Of a stretch of 64,000 nt of DNA, positions 8,584-17,210 are shown piece after piece. The DNA is taken from the NCBI RefSeq assembly GCF_022836875.1, contig NZ_CP090376.1, forward strand, positions 124,001 to 188,000, given 5' to 3'. The notes beneath the pieces are model-generated. The model was given only the letters and a program-made list of their open reading frames with translations. It was not told where the DNA came from and did no database searches. The stretch is from Flavobacterium enshiense (lineage in GTDB: Bacteria > Bacteroidota > Bacteroidia > Flavobacteriales > Flavobacteriaceae). The translations under genes were made by a program, and so were the position numbers. Every line of letters begins with the position of its first letter. Within the stretch, counting starts at the first letter, position 1.

Positions 8584-8598
8584 TGATTGCAATCATAA
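8581..8598 (+). promoter_or_regulatory. Crp/Fnr-type operator (TTGTGA-N6-TCATAA) before norC
   Basis: The palindrome TTGTGATTGCAATCATAA is centred 63.5 nt before the norC ATG and 29.5 nt before a -7-like TCAATTTG (8619-8626). It has one mismatch to the island consensus (G for A in the left arm). Confidence 0.75.
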
Positions 8599-8652
8599 GG
8601 TATTCATGGAATAATAATTCAATTTGTAATGTAATATTCAAATTGCTTTGCT

Positions 8653-9084
8653 ATGAAACACTACCAAAAATATTCCATCCTTTTACTGTGTCTCTTATCT
8701 GTTTTTCTTGTTTACAATTGTATTTTATACACTTCTGATTCGGATTTTGGCGAGGTGCATTTGTCAAAAAAAGCAATCGAAGGCGAAAATATATGGCTTA
8801 AAAACAACTGTAATTCCTGCCACCAAATTTATGGGCTTGGCGGATACCTCGGTCCGGATTTAACCAACGCCTACTCACGAATCTCCAACGAAGATTATCT
8901 CAAAGCCATGTTTAACAGTGGTGCGAAAGCTATGCCTAAATTTAATTTTAACGAGGAAGAACGGAATCAGTTGGCCCAATTCCTAAAAGAAATCGACCAA
9001 ACTGGTTTTTATCCTAATCTACAGGCGAACTCCAAAAACAATGGTTGGGTGACCATTAAATATAAAGATCAACATTATGAATAA
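8653..9084 (+). CDS. norC: NorC-type membrane-anchored cytochrome c
   Basis: A 143-residue protein with an N-terminal membrane anchor (residues about 8-27) and one c-type haem site, C53-N-S-C56-H57, followed by GLGGYLGPDLTN and a probable axial Met94 in KAMPKFNF. This is the layout of NorC, the electron-donating subunit of cytochrome c-dependent NO reductase. The ATG at 8653 is preceded by the Crp/Fnr-type box. The gene overlaps norB by 8 nt, so the two subunits are translationally coupled. Confidence 0.93.
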   Translation: MKHYQKYSILLLCLLSVFLVYNCILYTSDSDFGEVHLSKKAIEGENIWLKNNCNSCHQIYGLGGYLGPDLTNAYSRISNEDYLKAMFNSGAKAMPKFNFNEEERNQLAQFLKEIDQTGFYPNLQANSKNNGWVTIKYKDQHYE

Positions 9085-10408
9085 CACCAAAAAATACGCA
9101 TTCCTGTTTATCGGCACCGGACTAATTTCATTACTTCTCGGTTTGCTTTGCGGCCTACTGGCTGGATTTCAATACATCGTCCCGGATTTCATCAAAGAAA
9201 CATTACCTTTTAACTCGTTACGCCCATTACATACTTTGTTTGTCGTTTCCTGGATCCTGTTATCCTCACTGGGAGGAATTTACTATTACCTGAACCAAAA
9301 TCCGGAAATCAAATTTTTCAACCATCAGCTGGTTCAGTGGCATTTCTGGCTCTTTCTGCTAACTGGAATTGGAATTACAATTTCTTATATAACTCATAAT
9401 TTCGGTGGAAAAGAGTATCTTGAATTCCCAGCCTATTTTTATTTCCCAATTATTGTCGGATGGATTTTTTTAGGCATTAATTATTTCAAAACCATGCTTC
9501 CTAATTTCAAAACCTGGCCGGTGTACTACTGGATGTGGGGAACAGGAATAGTTTTTATGATCTTTCATTTCACCGAAGCGCATTTGTGGCTGCTTTCCTC
9601 TTTCAGGGATAATTTTCTCCGAAACTTTGCCATTCAGTGGAAAGCCGGAGGTTCCTATGTTGGTGCCTGGAATCAATTGGTATATGGAACCGCTTTGTTT
9701 GTAATGTCAAAAATCAGCAATGATGAAAGTTATGCCAAATCAAAAAAAGCTTTTTTCTTTTACTTTTTAGGATTAACCAATTTGATGTTTGGCTGGGCAC
9801 ATCACATTTACATAGTACCAACAAGTCCGTGGATCAGATATGTTGCCTACTCCATCAGCATGACCGAATGGATCATCCTATTCTCAATCATCTATGACTG
9901 GAAAAAAAATCTTGGTAAAGAAAAAAAGAAAGCCAATTTTATTGCCTACCAATTCATGATTTTAGCCGATTTCTGGGTGTTTTTAAATATTATCCTAGCC
10001 TTATTGATTTCCATACCGTCGATAAACCTTTTCACGCACGGAACACACATAACAGTGGCCCATTCTATGGGAACAACCATCGGGATAAACACACTTATAT
10101 TGTTTTCATCAATAACGTACATTCTTGAAAAAGAATTCATGTTTACCGCAACCGTACTTTTAAAAATAAAACAGGGAATCAAAATTTTCCATGTTTCTTT
10201 TATCTGTTTCTGGATTACTTTATTGGTTTTGGGAGTTAAAAAAGGGCATTGGACATATTTCAGCCAAAATATTTCTTTTGGAACATTTCAGAATTCAATG
10301 CATTGGATTTATGCCCTTTTCGTGCTGTTCGGATTCGGGTTACTTATGGGTTTATACCTCATCTCCTTTAAACTTCTGAATTTAATACGCGACAAATTCA
10401 GAACATGA
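9077..10408 (+). CDS. norB: NorB-like haem-copper reductase subunit I (divergent ligand set)
   Basis: A 443-residue protein with about 12 transmembrane helices, of the haem-copper oxidase superfamily. Candidate ligands are H52 (RPLHTLF, low-spin haem), H169 (EAHLWLL), H242-H243 (GWAHHIY) and H329 (ITVAHSMG). Pairing with NorC makes NO reduction (2 NO to N2O) the likely reaction. It departs from the textbook NorB. The canonical HLWVEG glutamate is replaced (HLWLLS, with a Glu at 167 instead), and the His expected two residues after H329 is Met331. It may therefore belong to a separate NO reductase lineage. The stop codon lies inside the operator of the next gene. Confidence 0.85.
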   Translation: MNNTKKYAFLFIGTGLISLLLGLLCGLLAGFQYIVPDFIKETLPFNSLRPLHTLFVVSWILLSSLGGIYYYLNQNPEIKFFNHQLVQWHFWLFLLTGIGITISYITHNFGGKEYLEFPAYFYFPIIVGWIFLGINYFKTMLPNFKTWPVYYWMWGTGIVFMIFHFTEAHLWLLSSFRDNFLRNFAIQWKAGGSYVGAWNQLVYGTALFVMSKISNDESYAKSKKAFFFYFLGLTNLMFGWAHHIYIVPTSPWIRYVAYSISMTEWIILFSIIYDWKKNLGKEKKKANFIAYQFMILADFWVFLNIILALLISIPSINLFTHGTHITVAHSMGTTIGINTLILFSSITYILEKEFMFTATVLLKIKQGIKIFHVSFICFWITLLVLGVKKGHWTYFSQNISFGTFQNSMHWIYALFVLFGFGLLMGLYLISFKLLNLIRDKFRT

Positions 10409-10420
10409 CTTTTATCAACT
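10403..10420 (+). promoter_or_regulatory. Crp/Fnr-type operator (weaker) before the 603-residue gene
   Basis: ACATGACTTTTATCAACT keeps the TGA-C-N4-A-TCA core of the island boxes but not the outer bases, and it overlaps the norB stop codon. Its centre is 60.5 nt before the ATG at 10472 and exactly 29.5 nt before a -7-like AATCTTTG (10441-10448). The exact spacing is the main support. Confidence 0.5.
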
Positions 10421-10471
10421 TTTAAGTGTTGATATTTTACAATCTTTGAAGCATTAAACAATTACAAACGA

Positions 10472-12283
10472 ATGAAAACAAAACAGTTACATACTTTTCA
10501 CATACCGGTAATGGGACTGTCCTACACCATTGACAGCCCTATCCGAGTGGCTCATTACGGCATTTCCTCAGTAATAGCTATTACCGATGATGAAATTCTC
10601 GAAAAATTAAGAGCTTTCTATTGTGATAAATTCAATATCCCTTATCTGGAAATAACACAAAAAACCATTGACTACAGGGCAAAAAGAATTACGGCCTATC
10701 TGAACATGGTTAATGATACAGTAAAAGAAAAGTTTCAGAACTTTAAAAGCGAGTTGCTCGAAAATAAAACGACTCTGGAAAATTTCATATCCCTTTTGCC
10801 CAATACTTCCGATTTAAAGATCAACCTGGAAAAGGTAATGAATGAAGGAAGTGCCATTAAGAAAAACATTCAAAATTTTCTTGAAGACTATTTCTCTCCC
10901 GGTAGTATTGATGTCAACATCATGACAAAAGTGGACAAGGACAATTATGAAAATGATGTCCAATTACCGGTTGAGTTCAATGATGCCCATGCCTCACTAA
11001 GAGGATTTGCACAGAGTGAACTGAATTCATCGGTTGTGTTTTCGGCCGGAATGAATCCAAGATTATTCAGCTACATTGAAAATTTCAAGGATTTCTTCCC
11101 GGATACGCACGGCAAACTGAAAAAGAAGATTATTCTAAAAGTCAGCGACTACCGTTCCGCTTTGATTCAGGGTAATTTCCTTGCTAAAAAAGGACTTTGG
11201 GTTTCCGAATACCGAATTGAATCGGGATTAAATTGCGGTGGTCATGCTTTTGCCACAGACGGTTTTTTAATGGGACCCATTTTGGAAGAATTCAAAGAGA
11301 AAAAAGATCAATTGATCCAATCGGCACATGAACTTTTGATCAAAGCATTAACACTGAAAGAGCTGTATGTACCAACAGAACCAATGGAGCTGAAAATCAC
11401 CGCTCAGGGAGGCATCGGAACTGCTGAAGAGCATGACTTTTTACTCGAACATTACAATCTGGATTCCGTTGGTTGGGGGTCGCCTTTTTTATTGGTTCCC
11501 GAAGCAACTTCTCTTGACAAAGAAACTAGAAATATATTGGCCAAAGCCAAAGAAGACGATTTTTATCTAAGCAATATTTCGCCATTGGGTGTCCCTTTTA
11601 ATTCCGTAAAGGGCGTATCCAATGATTTTTGGAAACAAAAAAGAATCGATCAGAATAAAGCCGGCAGCTCCTGCCCTAAAAGATTGTTGGCCTTAAACAA
11701 AGAATATGATCACAAAGGCCTTTGCACTGCCTCCAAAAAATTTCAGGATATCAAACTGGATGAGTTAAAAGCCTTTGAAAAAGATTTGCTGCCTTCAGAA
11801 ATTGATAAAAGAAAAAATGCTATTACTGAAAAATCATGTCTGTGCGTAGGTTTGGTAAATGCTGCCTATCTGGAAAACAATATCGAGATTAAAGGGCAAC
11901 AGCAGGGTGTTGTTATTTGCCCGGGGCCAAATCTGGCGTATTTTGACAAAGAAGTATCATTAGCCGAAATGGTTCGTCACATTTACGGAAACGGGAATAT
12001 CATTACTGATAAAAACCGTCCGCATGTATTTGTGAAAGAATTAAAAATGTATGTGGAATACCTAAAAAAAGAGATCAATGACTTTTCCGGAGAAATAACA
12101 GCGGGCCAGACAAAAAAATGGAATTCGTTTAAAACCAATCTTCTGGCAGGAATCGATTATTATCAAAATCTTTTTTCGTCGACGAAATACTTTAAGTCTG
12201 TCCAGCAGGATGTTCAGCAACAGTTGACACAATACAGGAAAGAGCTGGCTCAAATAGAAGTTTTCACTTTAGAAATGGCTTAA
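10472..12283 (+). CDS. uncharacterised 603-residue Cys-containing protein, denitrification-linked
   Basis: A large soluble protein with no signal peptide or membrane segment. I do not recognise a named family. The middle (residues about 240-380) resembles a flavin-type TIM-barrel region: GLNCGGHAFATDG, ITAQGGIGTAEEHDFLL and VGWGSPFLLVPEAT are reminiscent of nitronate monooxygenase-like folds. The C-terminal half carries cysteines at 401, 418, 456, 458 and 483 (SSCPKR, GLCTAS, KSCLCVGL, VICPGP) that could hold an Fe-S cluster. The last 80 residues look helical. It follows norCB with a weak Crp/Fnr-type box at the standard distance, so a redox function in the NO response is plausible but inferred. 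Confidence 0.6.
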   Translation: MKTKQLHTFHIPVMGLSYTIDSPIRVAHYGISSVIAITDDEILEKLRAFYCDKFNIPYLEITQKTIDYRAKRITAYLNMVNDTVKEKFQNFKSELLENKTTLENFISLLPNTSDLKINLEKVMNEGSAIKKNIQNFLEDYFSPGSIDVNIMTKVDKDNYENDVQLPVEFNDAHASLRGFAQSELNSSVVFSAGMNPRLFSYIENFKDFFPDTHGKLKKKIILKVSDYRSALIQGNFLAKKGLWVSEYRIESGLNCGGHAFATDGFLMGPILEEFKEKKDQLIQSAHELLIKALTLKELYVPTEPMELKITAQGGIGTAEEHDFLLEHYNLDSVGWGSPFLLVPEATSLDKETRNILAKAKEDDFYLSNISPLGVPFNSVKGVSNDFWKQKRIDQNKAGSSCPKRLLALNKEYDHKGLCTASKKFQDIKLDELKAFEKDLLPSEIDKRKNAITEKSCLCVGLVNAAYLENNIEIKGQQQGVVICPGPNLAYFDKEVSLAEMVRHIYGNGNIITDKNRPHVFVKELKMYVEYLKKEINDFSGEITAGQTKKWNSFKTNLLAGIDYYQNLFSSTKYFKSVQQDVQQQLTQYRKELAQIEVFTLEMA

Positions 12284-12297
12284 AAAACCATTTAAAA

Positions 12298-12396
12298 TCA
12301 CCTGAAAACGAATCGGATATTTGGTAAAGAAAGCAATTCTGAGGGCTTTATCGCCTGGGAAGAAAACAACTTCCCAGGCGTTTCTTTTCTATAATC
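12298..12396 (-). pseudogene. decayed fragment of the nrdG 3' end
   Basis: Read on the minus strand, this stretch encodes KETPGKLFSSQAIKPSEL followed by LSLPNIRFVFR and a stop. It matches the last 31 residues of the intact NrdG at 14249-14926 (KETLGKLSSSYAIKPAEL, DSLPNIQFVLR) at about 22 positions, with no upstream reading frame. It is therefore a remnant of an old nrdG copy or of a duplication that now flanks the delta-60-repeat gene. It has been reshaped into a terminator (12352-12390). The rest of the 309-nt gap (12397-12592) shows nothing recognisable. Confidence 0.8.
12352..12390 (+). terminator. intrinsic terminator built from the nrdG remnant
   Basis: CGCCTGGGAAG pairs perfectly over 11 bp with CTTCCCAGGCG around a 7-nt loop, followed by TTTCTTTTCT. 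It ends the 603-residue gene. The same positions in intact nrdG (about 14310-14340) form only an imperfect 8/11 stem. Confidence 0.85.
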
Positions 12397-12592
12397 TAAG
12401 TGATACAAAAAAAGAGACCGCTTCACGCATCGTGAAACAGCCTTTTCTATATAAAAAAACACTTTCCTGCTTTATAACGAGACCCTGTTAGCTAAATCCT
12501 TCAACCATATAAAACCGGACTCACTTCTTCATTTTCAATCTTTTATAATTATTGAAAGAAAAAATCGTAACGCACATAACGGTTTCTCTGCT

Positions 12593-13996
12593 TTATTTTT
12601 TTAAAACCTTACTGACAAAAATACCTTTCTCGGTTTTAATTTTCAATAGATACAGACCATTACTTAAATCTGAAACATTTATCTGATTGCTAACAAGTAC
12701 ACCAGTGTTAATAGTTTTTCCCAATAAATCAAAAATTTCAAATTCGTTAGTGCCAATTTCATCAGGGATGCTTAAATACAAAACTTCTTTAACCGGATTA
12801 GGATAGAAAGTAAAGGCTTTTGTCTCAAACTCATTTGAAGATAATACTGTACTGTTTATGCGAGCCATATTATTTCTTTGGACTCCATTATATTGCGAAA
12901 ACGCTCCCGCAATAATGATTTTTCCATCAGGCTGTGTAATTATTTTTGAAACATAATTCATGGAAACTAAATCAGGTCCGGTTCCTCCATTAAAGGATTG
13001 ATCTAATGTTCCATCAGGATTTAATCGCGCAATATGATTTACCGGGATACCATCAAAAGTTGTAAAGCTGCCAGCAATTATTATTTTATCATCCGATTGC
13101 AAACCTGATCTGAAATAATATATCTCATCCACAAAATCGACAACACCGGAATGAAAATTCGCATCATATGAACCATCATTATTTAAACCATAAAAAGGAT
13201 TAAAGAAAGGCTCAGGATCCCAACTCCAATCCTCACATAAACTTTGGGTAGTTATAACCATTTTTCCGCTACTTTTTAAATGCAAAGCGCTGTATCGGCA
13301 CATACCGCTTTGATTAAAACCATAATCTAGAGACCAATCAGAATTAAGTCTAACAAGAGTCCCAAGATTAATTAAAATTTGATCATCATAGCGTAGATAA
13401 GCCAAAATTTTACCATCCGGAAGTAATTTTATATTTGATATTTGTTTGGCCGGAACCTTAAAAGAAATACCGGTATCTAATGTCCCATCCGTATTTAGCC
13501 TTACCATACGGTTAACATTTGAACCGTTGTACATTGAAAAGCCACCGGAAATTATAATTTTACCATCGGGTTGTAGTGCCAAAGCATTTATAGAACCATT
13601 TGCTCCGTTTAAAGTCTTAAAACTTTCATCTAATGAGCCATCGGGCTTCAATCTATAAATCCTACCGGATGCCGGATAACCATCTTGTGGCACATGACTA
13701 TGGATAACTAATATTTTGCCATCAGCTTGTATTGCACCAAAAGAAAACTCTCCTTCACCAAGCGCACTATTAAAGCCAGTATCCAATGATCCGTCACTGT
13801 TTAAACGCGAAATCCAATTGCCCGGAAATGCTGAGTAACCTTCAACAGTAAGTATTTTCCCGTCGGGCTGCAGCAATAAATCATCAATAACTCCCCTAAC
13901 TCCAGTAGGGTTAAAGCTAAGATCCAAGGAACCGTCCTGTCCCAAACCAATTAATGAAGTAAAAACTGTAATGAATAAAAAGATAATTTTTCTCAT
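12593..13996 (-). CDS. delta-60 repeat protein with T9SS type A sorting domain
   Basis: A 467-residue secreted protein. A signal peptide (MRKIIFLFITVFTSLIGLGQ) is followed by about seven repeats of roughly 55 residues with the pattern LQPDGKIIIxGxF... RLNxDGSLDxxFN, the delta-60 repeat that forms beta-propeller-like folds. The C-terminal 80 residues are a type IX secretion sorting domain (FTFYPNPVKEVLYLSI, IFDLLGK, LSNGLYLLKI, SKVLKK). It should be exported through the Gld/Spr system whose core genes lie at 33-38 kb and end up at the surface or in the medium. It sits between nrdG and an nrdG remnant, so it was probably inserted into that spot. Confidence 0.9.
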   Translation of the reverse strand: MRKIIFLFITVFTSLIGLGQDGSLDLSFNPTGVRGVIDDLLLQPDGKILTVEGYSAFPGNWISRLNSDGSLDTGFNSALGEGEFSFGAIQADGKILVIHSHVPQDGYPASGRIYRLKPDGSLDESFKTLNGANGSINALALQPDGKIIISGGFSMYNGSNVNRMVRLNTDGTLDTGISFKVPAKQISNIKLLPDGKILAYLRYDDQILINLGTLVRLNSDWSLDYGFNQSGMCRYSALHLKSSGKMVITTQSLCEDWSWDPEPFFNPFYGLNNDGSYDANFHSGVVDFVDEIYYFRSGLQSDDKIIIAGSFTTFDGIPVNHIARLNPDGTLDQSFNGGTGPDLVSMNYVSKIITQPDGKIIIAGAFSQYNGVQRNNMARINSTVLSSNEFETKAFTFYPNPVKEVLYLSIPDEIGTNEFEIFDLLGKTINTGVLVSNQINVSDLSNGLYLLKIKTEKGIFVSKVLKK

Positions 13997-14248
13997 AATG
14001 CTAATTTTAAAAATTAAACAATCAGGAAAAATTTGAGGTATATAAAGTTACGAAATAACACGTTATACTCTTAATAACCAATCGAAAACAAAAAACCGGA
14101 ATTAAATTTCTTGAGCAATTTGCTTAAATAATAATGCAGTGATACTTACCGGGTAAACGTGACAAAGAAAGCGTTGAAGAAGTTTGAAGAAATTGCTTCG
14201 TCTCAGGATGACAAACCTGGTGTTAACACAAGTGCAATAAGGCTAAAT

Positions 14249-14926
14249 TTACCTCAAAACAAATTGAATATTTGGTAAAGAATCTAATTCTGCCGGCTTT
14301 ATCGCATAGGAAGAAGAAAGCTTTCCAAGCGTTTCTTTATCATTTCTAAATCCCTGGACATAAAAATTTCCCTCATATCCTTTACTATCCAAATAGTGAA
14401 TCATTTTATTTAAATCGACAGATGCCAGCAAGTCGGAATGACAAGTTGTTCTTACTTCAAAGGCTACTTTTGAATTCAGCAGCAACTGCAGCGACTGTTC
14501 AAAAGGAGAAAACAGATCCGACACAGTAATCATTTGATATTTATCATCCAAAGCTTTAAAATCGAGCGCAACATAATCAATAAGATTCTCTTCTACAAGC
14601 TGCCTTAAAATTTTTGGACTGGAACCGTTGGTATCTATTTTAATCAGATAGCCCATGTTTTTAATTACTTTAATCTGTTCCTGAATGTTCTTATGAATCA
14701 AACATTCACCTCCGCTAAAAACAACAGCATCCAGCAATCCTCTTCTGGTATCTAAAAAAGAAATTGCTTCAGAAAAGAGAACTCGTCCCTTTCCTAAAAC
14801 AATTTCGGGGTTATAACAATATAAACATCTCATATTACAGCCCGCATACCAAAATATGCAAGCTGATTTACCGGGATAATCCAACAGCGTAAACGGAGTA
14901 ATATCAGAAATAGGTTTGCTTAACAT
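14249..14926 (-). CDS. nrdG: anaerobic ribonucleotide reductase activating protein (radical SAM)
   Basis: A 225-residue radical SAM enzyme with the CX3CX2C cluster motif in AGCNMRCLYCYNPE near residue 30, plus the glycine-rich SAM site FSGGECLIHKN. It resembles the larger NrdG type that also matches pyruvate-formate-lyase activases. It generates the glycyl radical on the anaerobic ribonucleotide reductase. Its start overlaps the end of the small glycyl-radical gene by 7 nt, so activase and substrate subunit are made together as the end of the ric-nrdD operon. Confidence 0.92.
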   Translation of the reverse strand: MLSKPISDITPFTLLDYPGKSACIFWYAGCNMRCLYCYNPEIVLGKGRVLFSEAISFLDTRRGLLDAVVFSGGECLIHKNIQEQIKVIKNMGYLIKIDTNGSSPKILRQLVEENLIDYVALDFKALDDKYQMITVSDLFSPFEQSLQLLLNSKVAFEVRTTCHSDLLASVDLNKMIHYLDSKGYEGNFYVQGFRNDKETLGKLSSSYAIKPAELDSLPNIQFVLR

Positions 14927-15084
14927 CCACCTTCTTTAAAATACGTGCGCTGTTTATGTTCACCTTTTTTTCCGATATTAAAACTTTCTACGGGACGGTG
15001 ATACCCCATTACACGCGTATAAACCAGGCATTTCGTCCTTAAACCCTGATTCTCCTCTAAAATTTGGTCGGTTTTAGTTTTCAT
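14920..15084 (-). CDS. separate glycyl-radical subunit of anaerobic ribonucleotide reductase
   Basis: A 54-residue protein from the ATG at 15084, 7 nt after the nrdD stop. It contains YTRVMGYHRPVESFNIGKK, which matches the C-terminal glycyl-radical loop of NrdD (RVxGY), with Gly27 as the predicted radical site. NrdD normally carries this loop at its own C terminus, but the large gene here ends just after its zinc-binding cysteines. The enzyme is therefore encoded in two parts. The reading frame differs from nrdD. An in-frame TTG at 15108 overlaps the end of nrdD, so ribosomal frameshifting is an alternative to a separate start. Confidence 0.8.
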   Translation of the reverse strand: MKTKTDQILEENQGLRTKCLVYTRVMGYHRPVESFNIGKKGEHKQRTYFKEGGC

Positions 15085-15091
15085 AGTTATT

Positions 15092-17182
15092 CTAATTTTG
15101 GTTTTCAATTATTATTTCATCGCACTTTGGACAATACTCATGTTCGCCGTTTAGATAACCGTGTTTCGGACATATGCTAAACACCGGAGTAACCGTTATA
15201 TAAGGCAGCTTGAATTTCGTCAAAACGGTTTTTACAAAGTTTTTACAAGCTTCAGAAGAACTGATTCTTTCATTCATGTACAAATGCAGTACAGTACCTC
15301 CGGTATATTTGCATTGCAATTCATCCTGCATCAAAAGAGCTTCAAAAGGGTCCCTTGTATAGTCCACCGGAATTTGGGAACTGTTGGTATAGTATATGTT
15401 TTCACCAACACCTGCCTGAAGAATTTCCGGAAAACGTTTTTTGTCTTCTTTGGCAAAACGATAGGTAGTTCCTTCTGCAGGAGTTGCTTCAAGATTGTAC
15501 AGATTTCCGGTTTCCTCCTGAAATTCTTTCATTCGTTTACGGATATGATCTAAAATTTCAGTGCAGAAATCACTCCCGAAAACCGTCGTAATATCTTCTG
15601 TATCATTCGTAAAATTCCGAATCATTTCATTCATTCCGTTTACACCAATCGTAGAAAAATGGTTTCTGAAGTGCGGAAGATATCTTTTCGTATAAGGATA
15701 CAATCCTCTGTCATACATATCCTGAATAAAAGCTCTTTTTTTCTCCAAAGTGGATTTGGCTATTTCCATCAACTTATCCAATTCATCAAAAAGCTCTTCT
15801 TTTTCTCCTTTGAACAGATAACCCAATCGAGCCATGTTTATGGTTACAACACCAATGCTTCCGGTCATTTCGGCGCTACCAAAAAGTCCGTTGCCTCGTT
15901 TCAGCAATTCTCTTAAATCCAATTGCAAACGGCAGCACATACTGCGCACGGCATTAGGTTTATAAGCATTAGGATTTTCTACCTGATTGCCGTTTTCATC
16001 TAATACATACTGGCTGCCAATGAAATTCTGAAAATACGACGACCCGATTTTGGCAGTATTCTCAAACAACAGATTGGTATTCTCACCATTCCAGTCAAAA
16101 TCCTCTGTAATATTCACGGTTGGGATTGGAAAAGTAAATGGCTGTCCGTTGGCATCCCCTTCGGTCATAACCGTATAGTACGCTTTGTTGATCAGATCCA
16201 TTTCAGCCTGAAAATGTTCATAACGCATTTCGGCTACATCCGTCACACCTCTTTCTTTGGCACGTTTCAGAATCGTTTCATCCTTACAGCTTACAAACAG
16301 ATGTTGGTCATTTTTAGTCGGAATTTGTTCTTTTAAATCTTCGGGAACTACCCAGTCCAGGGTAATATTGGTAAACGGCGATTGACCCCAACGGGCTGGC
16401 ACGTTCAGATTGTAAACAAAACTCCGTATGGCTTTTAAAACATCGTCAAAGGTCAAATTATCTTTAAAAACATATGGTGCTAAATACGTATCAAAAGAAC
16501 TGAATGCCTGAGCCCCGGCCCATTCACTCTGCAATATCCCAAGGAAATTGGCCATTTGCCCCAATGCCTCCCTGAAGTGTGACGGAGCTTTGCTCTCTAC
16601 TCTTCCCCGAACGCCGTTGAAACCTTCATTAAGCAATACACGCAAACTCCATCCCGCGCAATAACCCGTCAGGCAGTCCAAATCGTGAATATGTATGTCG
16701 CCGTTTCTGTGCGCATAGCCCTCTTCTTTGGAATACACTTTATCCAACCAGTAATTGGCTATTATTTTACCGGCTACATTATTGACCAGGCCAGCATTGG
16801 AAAAAGAAGTATTGGCATTGGCATTAATTCTCCAGTCGGTTTGCGACGTATATTCCTCAATGGTTTGCGAACTGTCTACATAAGTGGTGTCGTCATTCAA
16901 TCCCTGAACGTGTTCCCGTTGCAGTTTTCGGGTATGGCGATACAGCATAAAGGAACGCATCACTTCAAAATATCCTCTTTCAAAAAACAGTTTTTCGATA
17001 ACATCCTGAATTTCTTCAACAGCCCAAACATCACTGTATGGCATGGTGGCCATTACATCCTCAAAAACACGTTCGTCATACGGAATTGAAACACTGGCAA
17101 AACTTTTTTCTATGGCGTCCTTGATTTTAAAATCCTCAAACGGTTTATAATCGCCATTTCTTTTGATAACATATCTTTCCAT
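15092..17182 (-). CDS. nrdD: anaerobic ribonucleoside-triphosphate reductase, catalytic part
   Basis: A 696-residue class III ribonucleotide reductase. An N-terminal ATP-cone (MERYVIKRNGDYKPFEDFKI, residues 1-90) is followed by the NrdD barrel with HIHDLDCLTGYCAGWSL, RWGQSPFTNITLDW, MCCRLQLDL and SIGVVTINMARLGYL. The C terminus has zinc-type cysteines in SICPKHGYLNG and EYCPKCDE. It makes dNTPs without oxygen. It lacks the usual C-terminal glycyl-radical loop, which is supplied by the next small gene. It starts 28 nt after ric with no terminator between, so DNA precursor synthesis is tied to the NO/anaerobic operon. Confidence 0.93.
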   Translation of the reverse strand: MERYVIKRNGDYKPFEDFKIKDAIEKSFASVSIPYDERVFEDVMATMPYSDVWAVEEIQDVIEKLFFERGYFEVMRSFMLYRHTRKLQREHVQGLNDDTTYVDSSQTIEEYTSQTDWRINANANTSFSNAGLVNNVAGKIIANYWLDKVYSKEEGYAHRNGDIHIHDLDCLTGYCAGWSLRVLLNEGFNGVRGRVESKAPSHFREALGQMANFLGILQSEWAGAQAFSSFDTYLAPYVFKDNLTFDDVLKAIRSFVYNLNVPARWGQSPFTNITLDWVVPEDLKEQIPTKNDQHLFVSCKDETILKRAKERGVTDVAEMRYEHFQAEMDLINKAYYTVMTEGDANGQPFTFPIPTVNITEDFDWNGENTNLLFENTAKIGSSYFQNFIGSQYVLDENGNQVENPNAYKPNAVRSMCCRLQLDLRELLKRGNGLFGSAEMTGSIGVVTINMARLGYLFKGEKEELFDELDKLMEIAKSTLEKKRAFIQDMYDRGLYPYTKRYLPHFRNHFSTIGVNGMNEMIRNFTNDTEDITTVFGSDFCTEILDHIRKRMKEFQEETGNLYNLEATPAEGTTYRFAKEDKKRFPEILQAGVGENIYYTNSSQIPVDYTRDPFEALLMQDELQCKYTGGTVLHLYMNERISSSEACKNFVKTVLTKFKLPYITVTPVFSICPKHGYLNGEHEYCPKCDEIIIENQN

Positions 17183-17210
17183 TTTTTAGGCTTTTTATGT
17201 TATACAGGGG

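Noticed and set aside
10408..10435. TATCAAC/GTTGATA inverted repeat after norB as an intrinsic terminator
   Set aside because: The stem is short, AT-rich and not followed by a proper T-run, and it overlaps the likely operator and promoter of the next gene.
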